From Pseudisothecium myosuroides (taxonomy: Eukaryota > Streptophyta > Bryopsida > Hypnales > Lembophyllaceae): a DNA stretch of 64,000 nt. The position numbers and the translations under genes were made by a program. The DNA lies in contig OX637294.1 of NCBI GenBank assembly GCA_951799445.1, positions 27,181,452 through 27,245,451 of the forward strand. Direction: 5' to 3'. The notes below the pieces were generated by a model. It searched no databases. It was not told the origin of the DNA and saw only the letters and a list, made by a program, of their open reading frames with translations. Below are positions 38,601-51,736 of this stretch, piece after piece (position 1 is the first letter of the stretch; each line of letters begins with the position of its first letter).

Positions 38601-41600
38601 ATTTTGCTGAAAGTGATTCTTTTCTGTTATGAATTTTGTCTTCTGTCCAGTCAATCGTCTCCATTTTCCAGGATTCTCATTAAGTTGTACGTTTGGCGAT
38701 GAGTGAAGAAGTTGTTTTTAATGAGTGACTGTTCGGGTAGGTATGTAAAATAGAATAGACCTTTAAATATGTCCAGAAGGGAGTAAGGCGTTGCTACCGC
38801 TGGAATGATGCGTAGTAGGTATATGCATGCACTGTTGAATGTAGTCCTTTTTATTATTGATTTCTGAAGTGAAATTTAACTGTATTAAAGGTACGCAGAT
38901 GACTTTCGGGGGTGCTTGAACACTGAACTGATACGAAGCTTCAAAAAGGAGCCCTGGTTTGCTGAACCTCTTCTATTGTTACTGATGAGCTCCAATCCTG
39001 TAAGGCCATTTATCAAGAGACTAGAAGCAATTAGTGCGCCTTTCTAGCTTAAAAGTCTAGTCTGTCTTTTATCCATGCTTCATTCTGTCTAAGTTGGGAT
39101 CTTGTACTTCATGTAATATCCACTGCCATTGAGAGCTGCTGTACATCACCCCGCACCTGGGTTGACCTGTTTTCATGGAGCTGTATCCAGGAATTTGATT
39201 AAACACTAATTTCTAGTGCTGGTGTTTAGCTAACTTTGAGTATGTGAGTCGCTGCAGCGAGTTTCCGTAGGGATATCTTTGATTTCTGAAAGACAATGGT
39301 GGTTGTCATTTTTGGTTACAGACTTGGAAGGATATGGCTCTGAAAGATTTAATTCATTCTGGAGCAAGCTCAGCTTTGGAGCCTGGACTTGAGCTCCTTT
39401 GCAATAGTGAGGAATCTGTTAAGGCAGTCTGTGATGCTGTTCGCCATGCTTCTAGGACGGTATGCCTCCTAATACTTGGCTTTGTGATTTTGATCTATAG
39501 CAACCTCAACTTAATGTTTGTTTCTCAAGATTATTTTCATGTATGGTTTCACGCTTGGAGATACCGACTCCAAATAGGAGACGTTTGCATGAAGGTATTC
39601 AGAGGCACCTTAGATGCTCTTGGACGCAGAGAAGTCGAGATAGCTAATCCTGTGCGTTGTATGCTCTGATTAGCATTTGTAGGAAATATTTCAGCACATG
39701 ACATTTAGTATGTCCAAGATCCTTGAGCTTATTGTGGATTTAGATGTGATATTGAAAGCATGCATGTGAGAAGGAGAGGTGAAATTGTAACTAAATCTAT
39801 CTTTCTCCTTTGTCAGTTGCTCATCTGGCCACTTGAGAATTGTGAACGAGCATTGAGCCAGCTCTATTTTCTCGGATTAAAATTTCTAAATCTCAATCAA
39901 GGTGCCCCGGAGACCATGGGAAGTGAAATTTCTTCAAGAATGGAGAGGCTTCGCGAGAGAGTATCCATGATTCTATGGCCGCTTGTGAGCAAGACGATTC
40001 TGGAAAGCAAGCATCTTATTGGTGGCAATCATGAGGTATGCTTCTCTTACTAGGACAGCTTATTATTGGGGTGCAAGAATTGCTTATGTTCCTGATCTTT
40101 TTGTTTAATCATGAATTGTAGATGGCAATTGCTTGCTTGTGAAGAGGCATTCTGTTATTGTTAGTTCTGAAAGCATTCACCAAAGTTTTATCGACCCTGC
40201 AGTTACTCTTAACGCGGATGCTTCAGCTGTTACCGTCGGCGTGCAAGCACATGCCAATCTCATTTCAGAATGCACTTTTCGGGATTCTCAATCCAAATAT
40301 GAATTGCTTAAACTGGTTTTTCGATCTTCTTGCGCTAGGCAGCCTGGCTTCAAAAGTAGTACTAAGGTGGTGGCAAAATGCATTCTGCGAAATTGTTGTC
40401 AACCTGGGGCAATCTGGATCCTTATCTGTGGCCTTAAAGGATATCCTTAACGACCTCCTCAAGCCAGGTATGTGTTCGTCTCTGTTTGTAGGCTACCTCG
40501 TATTGTTGATTACTGACGGGCACTAAGCATCACCGTGTCTTCGTATGTCACGTCTATCATATCAATTGTGCACATGGTGATTCGAGGTTATCGCCCGGTC
40601 TAGAGATGGGCCTGCTCTGAGGTTTGTCTCGTTTTTACTGAACTTCAATTGCGCTTAGCGTCTGGCTGTAGGTGGTGTCTGTATGGCCCTGTATATTTAA
40701 GTTTAGGCAATTTATGATTAGGCATTCGTTTTGTCGTCTTGGACTTCTTGGTTTGTCCTGAAATCTGAGCGGTAAGTGAGGTGGAGATGGTAATCAGATG
40801 CAGATCGATTTGAGTTTATTTTGCTCTACAAGTAGTCTCTTAGGGAAGACTTGGATTCCCTACAACTCCTGCCAAGTTTGGGTAATGGTGGGATGTTAAG
40901 ATTCTTCTGTGAAGAACGGCTTACCGGATGTTATGAATTCAAGGGACTTTCTGCTATTAAAGGATCTCTTTGTTAGATTGGATGAACATCAGTATGTCGT
41001 CCATTTGATTTGCCGTCTGAAGCCTCCAACCAAGTTTTACAGAAATTCATGCTTCTATTGAGGACACCAATCCTCAGCCTTACGACCTTATCGGGAGGGT
41101 ACAATCAGTACCGAAATTGAAGCACAGTTCATGTTAATACAGGATGTCCTCTGGAGGAAGATCAACAGCGACGTCTAAAGGTTCTTTTGGAATCTGCTTC
41201 TGCTAGCAAGTTGTACTCGAAGGGCGTAGATATCTGGACTGCACCGGAGAAACGCTCCAAGTTTTTAGAGGCGGGGCCTCGCTCGACAACAGAGGTCATT
41301 GACCTCGACTCTGATGATGAGAATGCTAACCGTCAATCAAGGGTTATCCTAGAAAAAGACGTCAAGAGACTTGATCGGGATTTTACAGACTTGGAAGGAT
41401 TGAATCACCTTACTTCAGCTTTGTCCGATGTAACTGTGAAAGACAATAAAGAGCGTGTTGGAGAAGGTGATCGGATCGACAAAGCAGAGGAGATGGCGGA
41501 GGTGGAGGACATGGAGGACATGGAAGAAGAGGAGGAGACGGAGGAGGTAGAGGATCCTGCTGATTGTGTTCCACTAGCTTCACTCTTTTTGAAGCCTCAA

Positions 41601-44600
41601 CCAACGCCACCACCTCGTATTGTGCCTCCCCAAAGGCGCAAATCAGGTGGGATCAAAAGTGCTTTTTCTGGGATATTCGTTTGTGTAAACTGCCTGTGTA
41701 AACCGGTCCTTGGCTTAGCATGACAACCCTATATTTGGTTATAGATTTTGAGCCTTGGCTGAATGGATTGTTAGAGAAATTTATTGCAGGGGGTTGAATT
41801 TCTTCATACAGATTATTACTTGAATTTTTAAGAGAATAGGAGGATAGTTCATTTAGACACTGAATCCCAAACTCTGGTGCTTGGCAGGTGGATCCAAGCC
41901 CACAACACTCGATAATTATGTTTACAAGACACCAAAGCCACCCTCTGGACGTCCTGTCCAGAAAAAGCCTTCTCTGTTGCCCAGATTACGTGCAACATCT
42001 TCAGTGTCCAAGAATCATGTCAATTTAGTTCACTTGAAGCAGCCTGCTACTAGCAAGGAGCAAGTATCAACTGGCAAACAGCCAATCGTGACAGAGACTG
42101 TGCTGAAAAGCAAACCTCAGGTAGAGATTTTTCGGTCTTGGTGATGCATTTGCCTATAATGACATAATCGGTTTCATTCTCGAAGAGTGGCGTAATTTTG
42201 TCTCCAAGTTGTGAGCTAGACTCACTGTCATGCTTAAATCCACTGCGTAGAATTTTCTGTTAGTGTTCGGGACTGCATTTCAGAAGTCTTTTTTTATTCT
42301 GGTTTTCCAGGGTGGGTTTCATTGGCCTCAATTCTTCCAATGTATACGTTCTGCTGTCCTAACTTCCAGCTTTCGCTTGTCTTTGTGGATCTACACATCA
42401 AGGTTTTGCGCTTTTTTTATTAAACACGTTGGTTGAATTTGAATGAATATCCCAGCACTGATGTCAGAATGTGTTTAAACAGGTGCATCCAAAGCAAGAC
42501 TCTTTGCTAAGGCCACTAGGGAATGCTGCACCCAACAGTGCAGTTTTACGAGAATTGGTAATGGATGATGAGGACGATATGCTGACGAAGGCCCTAAATG
42601 CCGCACGTAAGCTGCGCGATGGTGCTGGAAAGGAGAAGCGCCGAGTCATGACTCTTCAAATGCCCGGAGAGCAGCAGATAAGGCCGGGGATTGTAGCACG
42701 GCCTATACTTGAGAGAGCACCCCCTCCCAAACTGGACATGTGGTTCCGCCAGATTTTGTCTCTGGATTACTTTTCGGCAGTTGGACTAGAATGTCTCTGG
42801 GTTGAAGATCGCCATGAGACTGCTCCATTGACCAAGGTTTCACTTACATTCTCATCAGTGGAGAGATACAAAGAAATTTTTCAGCCACTTCTTCTGGAGG
42901 AGTTCAAGGCACAGCTTGGGAATTCATTTAAGGAACTATCGTTGTCTGATGGAAAGACCTGCGCAGTTTTGCAACTGATGTCTCTGGAGCGTGTCGATGA
43001 TTTTCAGATTGGTCGATTTTTAGCAGAGGGACAGGAAGATGCCGCCAGGATGTGGTCGGAGAATGACTTACTGCTGCTGACTAGATATCGTTTGGAGCCA
43101 AGTGAGCCGCAAAGTTGCCATATTCTTGCCAAGGTTCTCAGTACCGTCTTGCATCGAATTTATTCTGACAATTTGGTTCTTACACCAGTTTTTGTAACCT
43201 TTTCTCATGTTACTATCTGATCTTCGATGGAAGGTCTTGCTGTTAGCTTTTCGTGCTCAATGTTCCGTGACGGGCATCTGAATTGATACAGATTTTAATT
43301 TATATACATTCGAGACTTATACTTTAATTTGTTTGCTATCACCTTACAGGTGGACCGGAAAGAAAGAGAGTTTAGAGGGTCTGCCACCACCATCCTGCTC
43401 AAACTCTGCATTCCTCAAGGAAATAGTCGGCTGCAAAATGCGAGAAAATATTTAGTCAGCCGCAGCAAGTGGCACATGACTCGTGTGATGAGTTTGTCAT
43501 CGCAAATACGAGAGTTCCAAGCTCTTTCTGCCGTGGGCAATTTTCCTCTTTTGCAAACTATTTTGTGCACGTCAATGCCTGGAAAACATTCTGTAGGCAA
43601 GAATGAGAAAGTCGAATTAAGGGGTTTGACTTCAGATCTTTGCGACAGATTTAGAGTTGATTACAATGAGAGCCAGGTTTCTGCAATTGCTGCATCTGTG
43701 GGTAAGCAAGACATTGTCGCAGCACACCACCAACTCGCTTTGGTGCAAGGACCTCCTGGTGAGTCCAAAGTCGTTCCTGACTGTTTGACCAACATCTGTA
43801 TGCATTACCTTGTGGTTTTGAAATTGGTTGCCTTGTCCTATCGTAATATTGTGGAATGTGCCTTCGTGGAAACGTGTGTGGTGCTTGTACACTAATGTCG
43901 TCTGATTGTAATTTCAAGTAGGTGCTGAATTTTCGAAAGAATCTTTTACTGGTTGAGTGATCAGGTACAGGTAAAACCCGAACTATCGTCGGTATTGTTA
44001 GTGCGTTGCTGGCGTGGGAACCACAGTCTTCCAAGGACTGCATGCCTGTATCTACGAACCCAAGAGGTGCTCCCTTTTTTCGGACGTCCGCATCCAGTTC
44101 TGTTTCTCTCGCCAGAGCCTGGCAAGACGCAGCGTTGGCAGTTGAGATGAGTGGCGGAAAGGAAAACCTTTCAGGGCCTGCTAAAGCGAAGGAGACCACG
44201 AATCGTGGAGGACTAAGGAAACGAAGAATCCTAGTGTGTGCCCAATCCAATGCCGCGGTTGATGAATTGGTGGCTCGATTGTGCAAGGATGGTCTTTATG
44301 GCAAGCACGGAGAGTTTTTCCGACCGTTTTTGGTGAGGGTTGGAAACGTGAAAGTTGTTCATCCTGCTTCCATGGATATTTTTATCGACACTTTGGTGGA
44401 GAAGAGGCTCGTAGCTGAAAGAAATGCCGCCAGTGCCCAGGATAGTCAGCAGCAGAAAATTAATTTGCTCCGTCGGAAGCTGGAGGAGGTTATTGAGTCA
44501 ATACAGGTGCGCTCCTGTGAGCAATGAAGCACTTGTAAATGACTACCTTATTTTCTGTGCTGTTCCTGTTCTTTTTTAATTTGGCTTAGTACCTGCAGGA

Positions 44601-47600
44601 TATTACGTCTCAATGTTTCAATGGCACTATAAAGTGAATGACAACTAGAGTACCATGTGATTTGCATCATCATAAATTTACACTTGTACCTGTAATTACC
44701 CTTTTCAGGTTTTGGAGGCATCTCATGCTAAACGAAGCGGAGGCGACACTGTGAGTAGAGATGTATTGGGTGCTCAGGCTACCAACCAGTCTCAGCAAGA
44801 TCCCGCTGAAGCTATAGCTTCTCCTGCAGAGAAAGAGCTTGTAAATGGCGAATCGGTAAAATGGATAGATCGTGTTGTTCAAGAAGGGTATTCTGCTGTG
44901 CAAGGGAAACTCAACTCTCTTTACAGGTATTGTAGTTGCTGATCTTTATTCTAGATATGAGCTTCATTAATGCTAAACTCTTAGGATGAAAACCAATATC
45001 TATTCTGCTGGCAAGTTGTCGATGGTCAGCTAGACGAAAGGTTGATCGACGCAGCAAGCCCGTGTGTATGTAAAAATTACTAATCAGTACTTCTGAACAT
45101 CACTTAGGGTGAATGCTTCTGGCCTAGATGTAGTATGCATATCCTATATGCTGTTGACATACTCTGCCACAGAGATTCGTGACTCGTTTTTTTATGATTT
45201 TCTTAGCCAGCGGCGTCAGTTCTCTGCTGAGCTGGTACGTGCCGAAAAGGAAGAAAAGAAAATTCGTGGGGAGGAATGGGCTAAGCGACAGGTGAGATAT
45301 AGCATATTCTTTCTAAGTAGCGGTTCTAGTGTACTTCGTTAATATGCTTGCATGAAGTCATTCAACAACTCTTGCTCGTAGATCACCTCCTTTCAGGATG
45401 TTAGGGAAGATTCTCGTTTGAGTTGTGGGTCATATTACTCTTCCGGAGGGACTGAAGCTAGCGAGATGGATGTGCTCTTTTCAAGTCCACGTGGGTAATA
45501 TGAAAGAAGTTAGTGTATCTGAAATTGCTCCTGTGACGGGTTTTGTCTGAGACTCCTAATATTTACTGATGTGGAAACGGTGCAGGAGATACGAAGGGCT
45601 GTCATCCGAGAGGCTGACGTGGTTCTTGCTACACTTAATACCTGCGGAGCTGATGTCTACAATGCGTGCATGGAGAACTTTGTCCCAGCAAAGAAGTACC
45701 AACCGCGGAGAGATGCAGAGGACGATTTCTTCAGTGCTGTGGTCATTGACGAAGCCGGCCAGGTAGTTTTCTTGTCACTGTCCGGATTTGACACTTTTAA
45801 ATTTTGTTCATTCTGATTCTGTAGCTTAATTACAATGTCCACAATTCCCACAAGATTCATTGACTACCGAATTCTAGCTGTGTAGCATTTACTGTTTCCC
45901 TAATTTTTGGAATATACAATTCACCCTGAACTGAGACATAATATGACAAGGTACCTCTTATCTTCTTTCTCTCTTGGACTACAATATTGTGGGCCAAGCG
46001 TAGAATGCTGCAATTTCAGGTTTGATAGCCAGAATCCACTTCTGTACTTCCAAATATTCGAGTCTGCTTTAACTTTGCTTTGCACTCTTTTCTGTAGGCT
46101 CTCGAGCCAGCGACACTGATTCCGCTCCAGCTTCTGAAACAAACCCAAGCCAGGTGTGTGATGGTGAGTAGTGTACCCTCAACCCTACAAATTGAGGGCT
46201 AACAAGTGTAGGGACATCCTGAACATCTTCATTTTTCTTTTTATTGATGACTTGCAATAAAATAGATACTGAACATCAATATGCCTCCAAACAAACAGGT
46301 TGGCGATCCCAAGCAGCTTCCAGCAACTGTGATTTCGCAGTCGGCCTCAAAGATGGGTTTTGAGCTTAGCATGTTCGAGCGTTTGCAGCGGGCTGGATAC
46401 CCTGTGACAGTCCTCAATACGCAAGTGAGTGTATATTGAAAGCTAGACCTGTTTGAGTAAATTGCTCATTATGCTGGTTCTTATTTATATTGGAATTTGA
46501 TATCTTTGAACTGCGCCTTCGTTTTTATGTACACATTGTACGTTTGCGATCGGATAACATTTTTCTACGTTATTCAGTATAATTTTGAACCATACACTCT
46601 CAGTCATGTTTGCTTTAGATTTGTCTGATAAACTATGTTTGCGGACGAGGGGGATGCGTCGCTGTTGCTAGTGAGTGGCAATTTGGTTTTCTGGTTGCTT
46701 TATCTGGTCAGAGATAAGGTTTAGGGTTTTGGATCAGGACCATATCTGGTCGGAGCTAAGCTCCTGATTTAAAAAACTTCATGTGTGATCTATTAACTCA
46801 TCGTCGTATTCTGCAGTATCGGATGCATCCGGAAATCCGACGATTTCCTTCTGCACATTTTTACAACAATCAATTGACAGATGGAGAGGGTCTTGCGACA
46901 GGATCTAGGCAAGCACCTTTCCACAAGGAGTGGTGCTTTGCACCTTACGTGTTCTTTGATGTAGTTGATGGTTATCAAAGCGCGCCCTCTAAGTCATTGT
47001 ACAATAATGCGGAGGCAGATGCTGCCGTTAATATTTATCGGGCTTTTCAGCAAAGGTAAATCCCTCCTTTATCTTGAAGAAAAGGGTCTTTGAGTGCTTT
47101 GTCTGAATTATTTGTAAATCATTTTGGTAGTGGGAGCATATGAATCATATAGTTTTCATGGCATGCACATACCGATAACTTTCAAATTTTGCTTGTAATT
47201 TATCTATTTGTATTCCGAGATGAGGAGTATGCATGATATAGTAGTAAAGTACTCTCAGGTTTAGTTGTGGTACTGTTGACTTCAGTGCATTTATCTGTTG
47301 CATGACATGATTTTAAACTGCTCAGGTATCCGGACGAGGTCAGTTCAAAAAGGATTTCAGTTATAACTCCCTACAAAGAGCAGCGAAAAGTCCTTGAGGA
47401 ACGATTCAATCGATCCATAGGTTCAGCAAAGGCGTTCAACATTGAGTTTAATACTGTGGATGGGTATCAGGGGCGTGAAGTAGATATTCTCATTTTCTCG
47501 ACTGTCCGCTCATCAGGACAGACCTGTGAAGACAATAAACAAGTTGGACGGGGTAATATTGGGTTTGTTGCCGATGTACGTCGAATGAATGTTGCACTCA

Positions 47601-49528
47601 CTCGTGCAAGGTTCTCTTTATGGATTGTTGGAAATGCTGGTGCACTAAAACAAAACTCCAATTGGGCTGCATTGATTTCAGATGCCAAAACAAGGCAGGT
47701 ATATTTCCGTGTAAAGTCCCCCTATGTCTTCCAAGAAGATACAATCACCAAGATACCAGAACTAACAAGTCTAATTCCGGGTTCGTCCCTGGACAAGTCA
47801 ATAGACGACGAAGTTATCGCAGGGATGAATGCAGGCCATATTGCAATGCCCAGGTCATCTGAAATAGTTTGTGCAAATGCAAACCCAACGTCACGGGTGG
47901 GACATGAACATGTGAGTTCAAAGAGGAGAGAAACAACAGGCTCTGTGAAATCAGCTAGTCAGTCAAGACGAGTTGAGAAGGACCCAATACCGGAGAATGG
48001 ACGTAGTTCTGGGGTCCAAAGTGTAGAAAGAGACCCTTGCTCTCAATCACTACAGGCCTCCGAAAGACGAATTGAGCTTGCAGCGGACGATTCACGAATG
48101 CAGAGAAAGAATTCCATTTCCAGAGGCGAGCGAAACACAAATTTCAGCACTAGTGCGGCCAGGAATAATGATGACAAGGACTGGAATCGGAGAAGTCGCC
48201 CAAATAGCAGTAGTGCTTTGGCACGCTCAAAGCGAAGTGATGAAAACACTTTATTAGGACAAGAAAGACCTCAATCTGAGGCTGGTGCTCTTCCAGGCTT
48301 CAGGTCTCGGCATAAAACAGACTTAGACACGAGGAGAGAGAGCAGCAATACTGAGTCCAGAGGTAACCAGAAAATGACGGAGGAATCTCGGATCGGATCG
48401 CGTCTGGCAAGGGCCAGTGCTGTTGGGACGACTTCTTCCAATCGAGACTCGGATGCACCTTCGCCAAGGGCAAGGCTTAAAGTCTCGTCCGTAGGTGGCA
48501 GGAATGAACTGTTAGACAAGTCTTCCAGCATGAAAACCACTCAGAGTAGCGCAGTTGAAGGAATTGGATGTGACAGGTCAAACGAAGACAGTCTTGAGCG
48601 AAATCGACCTAGCACTCAGAATCATAATGGCCAGTCGGTTGCTGACTATCCAGCAGCGAGCTTGCTAACTTCGAGACAACGTGCAGGGAGCAGACCTGAA
48701 TCACACCGCGGTGCACCTTCTTCTCGTGATGAAGATGCGAGGTCTGCTCCAGGTTGGAGAAGTAGTCACTCTCCACACAGTACACCACCTGTGAGTGCGA
48801 GCGAGCGGGATCGTTTATTCAGAACACTCGAAAAGGAAAAGCACCCTGGAAGTAGTAGTGAACGAGCTAGAGACAGGGGTGATCGGTTTCAAAGTTCTGA
48901 TTCAGACAGACGGACCAAAGAAACTGGGAGACCCCCTTTGGATGTACGGATCAGACCAGGTGGAAGGTCTGATTCAGATTTCCGGACCAACGATATTGGG
49001 AAATTTGATTCGGATAGGCGGACCACACAAGCTGGAAAACGTGACCCAGATAGGAATAATGAACGACGAAGTGTACATCCTCCCACCAAGAAACAAAAGG
49101 TCAGTTACATTTTTGCTTTCAAAAGCTAGCGATTAGAATTAGAATTTTTTCATGTCTAGAATTAGATTGTGTAAGATTGAGGATCGTCATGGTTTTGCAT
49201 GAGAAGGATGTTGATGAAGTCCGAGGAGATTCGTTCATGTTCTCGTGCATGTCGGTCAAAACCTGTCCAGACAGTTCTTTATTGCAACGTATGTCGTATT
49301 TGGGCTGTTCCGGCGACCCGGAGGTCGCACAGTTCTTACTTAGTCTGACACTTTGATATGTATATTTTCCAGATTGCCGGAGGGTCATCGGTAGGGCAAA
49401 AAGGCGCAGCCGCCTCCACTGTGGATGATATCCTCTCAGGATTAGGTAATTTAAGCCGCTCGCAGGTCATAGGAAGTAAAGCGATCGACCAACCATTCAC
49501 TGAACAAACTACGTCCCGTCGCCGTTAG
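32627..49528 (+). CDS. SEN1: SEN1/senataxin-like SF1B helicase, about 2,590 residues, about 28 exons
   Basis: Exon starts and ends: 32627-32736, 33155-33425, 33881-33994, 34410-34526, 34745-34827, 35286-35504, 35744-35892, 36924-37036, 37385-37458, 37603-38003, 38401-38551, 38891-38999, 39322-39459, 39817-about 40021, about 40147-40467, 41143-41646, 41888-42120, 42483-43133, 43350-43758, 43965-44506, 44709-44926, 45207-45291, 45586-45762, 46098-46163, 46299-46424, 46817-47055, 47326-49099, 49373-49528. Phases agree except at the exon 14/15 join, which is uncertain. Residues 1 to about 850 are helical, like SEN1_N. An acidic linker has VIDLDSDDE. The UPF1-like helicase core shows GPPGTGKT (split by an intron), DEAGQ, GDPKQLP, YRMHPE, VDGYQGREVD and MNVALTRAR. 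A Ser/Arg/Asp-rich tail of about 460 residues follows. Family members unwind RNA-DNA hybrids and act in transcription termination and R-loop removal in the nucleus. It is far larger than the plant MAGATAMA3 type. Confidence 0.85.
36255..36302 (+). repeat. 24-bp tandem duplication in a SEN1 intron
   Basis: TGTCTCTAAAGCTTTGCGTG followed by GGTG occurs twice head to tail, at 36255 and 36279, with essentially no divergence, so it is recent. Confidence 0.7.
37050..37116. repeat. Perfect 25-bp inverted repeat in a SEN1 intron
   Basis: 37050-37074 (TTCAAGCTTTTCACATGTCT plus GATAA) is the exact inverse of 37092-37116, with a 17-nt loop. It lies just after the donor at 37037, so the pre-mRNA could form a strong hairpin near the 5' splice site. 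Confidence 0.75.
48899..49054 (+). repeat. 36-bp tandem repeats coding 12-residue units in the SEN1 tail
   Basis: Four units of 36 bp from 48899 plus a partial fifth encode DSDRRTKETGRP, PLDVRIRPGGRS, DSDFRTNDIGKF, DSDRRTTQAGKR and DPDRNN. They keep frame and diverge moderately. The pattern alternates acidic and Arg-rich residues with a Gly near position 10. Confidence 0.7.
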
Positions 49529-49739
49529 TTCTCTATCTTGGCGAGAACCTAACATGATTTTTTCCCTGAGGTCTTAGGATTCCACCCTTCCTTCTTGTGT
49601 AGTTCTGAAGATTCTTTGATGAGAGAGCTGCAACTTCCCTGAGACATCTTAGCCCAACGCTCTTTGGTGTCTTGCATATGGAGTTAATTGCCGCAGCAAC
49701 CTTATTCCCGTCACTATTGTAGTGTAAATATATTTAATA

Positions 49740-49920
49740 CAGTAGAACTTCTCTAAATTGATAGCCCCAGGACCGGGCTCAAGTCCCCGTGAAGAATACC
49801 AAGGAAAATCTCTGATGTGTTATTCTTGGATTGGGCCTAGTGCAGGACCAAGCAATCAATGCCCCATCACTTTAGAGAGGTCATTGCTTTAGAGAACTTC
49901 ACTTTAGAGAAGTTCTACTG
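49740..49920. mobile_element. Emigrant/pogo-like MITE, 181 bp
   Basis: The ends are exact inverted repeats: CAGTAGAACTTCTCTAAA at 49740 and its complement ending at 49920. Both sides carry TA (49738-49739 and 49921-49922), the Tc1/mariner/pogo target. The terminus closely resembles that of the Arabidopsis Emigrant/Lemi1 family (CAGTAAAACCTCTATAAAT, from general knowledge). There is no coding capacity. It sits about 210 bp past the SEN1 stop codon, probably within the 3' UTR or terminator region. Confidence 0.8.
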
Positions 49921-50356
49921 TATCTTAGTTTGGAAATTAGAAATCGTGCAAGGTTGTTCCCAGAAACCTGAACGGTAATCTGCGAGAATTTTTTGTATTG
50001 CACTGTGGTGTACGCCGGAAGACATTCTTCGTAACTTAAGTATGAGTACACTTAGCAGCTCAAATTTTTGTATTGGTTTTCACTGAGTCTAAAGTCGTCA
50101 GCCAACTCATCTTGGCTAACTCTATCTTGGATGCATGGCTTGTTTTCTTTTGTTATGTCTTCTGCACACTCTGACTCGCACCATTCAGACTCAGTTGAAT
50201 AGTTTTGTAGAGCCGCAGATACCCAATTTTGTGATGGAAAATTACAGAAATTAGAAATGTGTTGTCTAAGTGTGGGATTTGGCAGGAACTAAACTTGTGT
50301 GGGGTGAATGTTGTAATCAATACCATAGAAAAGCCCTTAAGAGAGCGTGTTCATGT
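49921..50356. other. Spacer downstream of SEN1
   Basis: No gene. The composition is intermediate and less AT-rich than the following element. It may include the end of the SEN1 transcript. Confidence 0.4.
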
Positions 50357-51001
50357 TTAACCCCTAAATGCCCAAGGCACCAAATTTTGGTGTTCAAAAA
50401 ACTTTGAAGTTAAATGAAACCTAACCAAGTTGCTATTTTTAGTAGTTTATATTTTTGTAAAATTCTATTTGAAGTCTACTTTTAGTGTCAAAAATCCGAT
50501 TTTCAAAATGATTGATTATGATTTTTTTATTCAAGATTTTGTGCAAGGGTACCCATTGCAATCTTGACTTTCCGTAGTGTTGGGGGCTCTTGGAAATGCG
50601 CCTCAAATACACTAGATTTTGGAGGAAAAATCACATTAGAAATACATTTTAAAAAATTGTAGAGAAGATTTTGAGAAGCCGTAAATTGATTGGGGTTATG
50701 CATGTTAGGCCCTTTAACCTCATATTTTTTTGGTGACCAACTTTTTAGATTTGATATGTGAAAAAAGGATTGAAAGAATTTCTTAGTTTTAACACCGTCA
50801 AGTTCAAACATTATAATCTTTGAATTCATAAGAGATATTCTTGTGTTTTCTTTTCCTATGTAATCTCTAACATGTCTAGTTTGAATTTGTACGGTTACAA
50901 TTTTTTTTAAACTAATACAACTTATCAAAATGTTGGCATTTTGTTCAACTTAGAGCAAATTTCAGGAAGCTCAAAACAGGCCTTGGGCATTTAGGGACTA
51001 A
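50357..51001 (+). mobile_element. TTAA-bounded short element, family A copy 3
   Basis: The left end is TTAACCCCTAAATGCCCAAG. The right end is CTTGGGCATTTAGGGA plus CTAA, a one-base change from TTAA. The ends are inverted repeats of about 20 bp. The interior matches the copies at 8189-8842 (inverted) and 12030-12661. Length is 645 bp. The open frame at 50527-50928 on the minus strand is not conserved in kind and is treated as chance. Confidence 0.65.
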
Positions 51002-51736
51002 CCCATAAAAAACGCCGCAGATGTTTTGTGTTCGATGAATGACAAAGAATCCTTTTGTGTAGGATAGAAGTGCAACTATTCATCTTCAAAATGTTGTTGT
51101 GAAAAGGGGATGTCCTCTACAGTAGTTTGACTTCCAATGAGTATTTTTCCATTTTTTTAACCCCAAAAGGATCAACATGCGTTTTTTGGCAAGATAGAAA
51201 TTTTCGGTAGGCTAGTGTAAATGAGGATTTGCATATTTTAGGCTAAAATAGAAGGTGGGGACAAGGAATATTTTTCATATGCACTAAATTTCATGACATT
51301 TGGAAATATCAGTCAAAAGTTATGACCTAATATATATTTATTTTTTTTGAAAATGGGCAATCCAGGCAAATTTTTAAAATCATTTTTTTCAAAAATAAAT
51401 ATTTGAAATTGTTTTTCTAGAATTATATACAAGTGGAAAGCTTTAAATCATTCCATTTTGATTAATGAGTCAAAAGTTATGAAGAGTCTTAGTTTGCGGG
51501 CAATTATGGATACTCTAATCTAAAGTAAACATTGTAGTCTTTGATCTTATTCAATTTTCAATATTTTTTGAAAAAAATAAAATCATAGGGATTGGCAGTT
51601 TTCAATTTTTTCTACACCCTCCACTTCTCCACTTAGCTACTGATAGAATACTGTGGGGTGTGGAATATCCTACACCATCTACTCCAAGCCAAGGAAGCTC
51701 CACTGCTTGCTACTGAATGTTATGTGTAACCGAGGC
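51002..51736. other. AT-rich spacer
   Basis: No gene or clear boundary motif. Low-complexity AT-rich DNA with some pyrimidine-rich patches (CTACACCCTCCACTTCTCC near 51611). Confidence 0.4.

Noticed and set aside
39525..39669. Possible extra SEN1 exon (GTLDALGRREVEIANP)
   Set aside because: A plausible acceptor (GTATTCAG) exists, but exons 13 and 14 join in phase without it and no clear donor was found.
50527..50928. Minus-strand open frame inside a family A element
   Set aside because: It is AT-driven, lacks a recognisable domain, and the sister copies do not preserve it.
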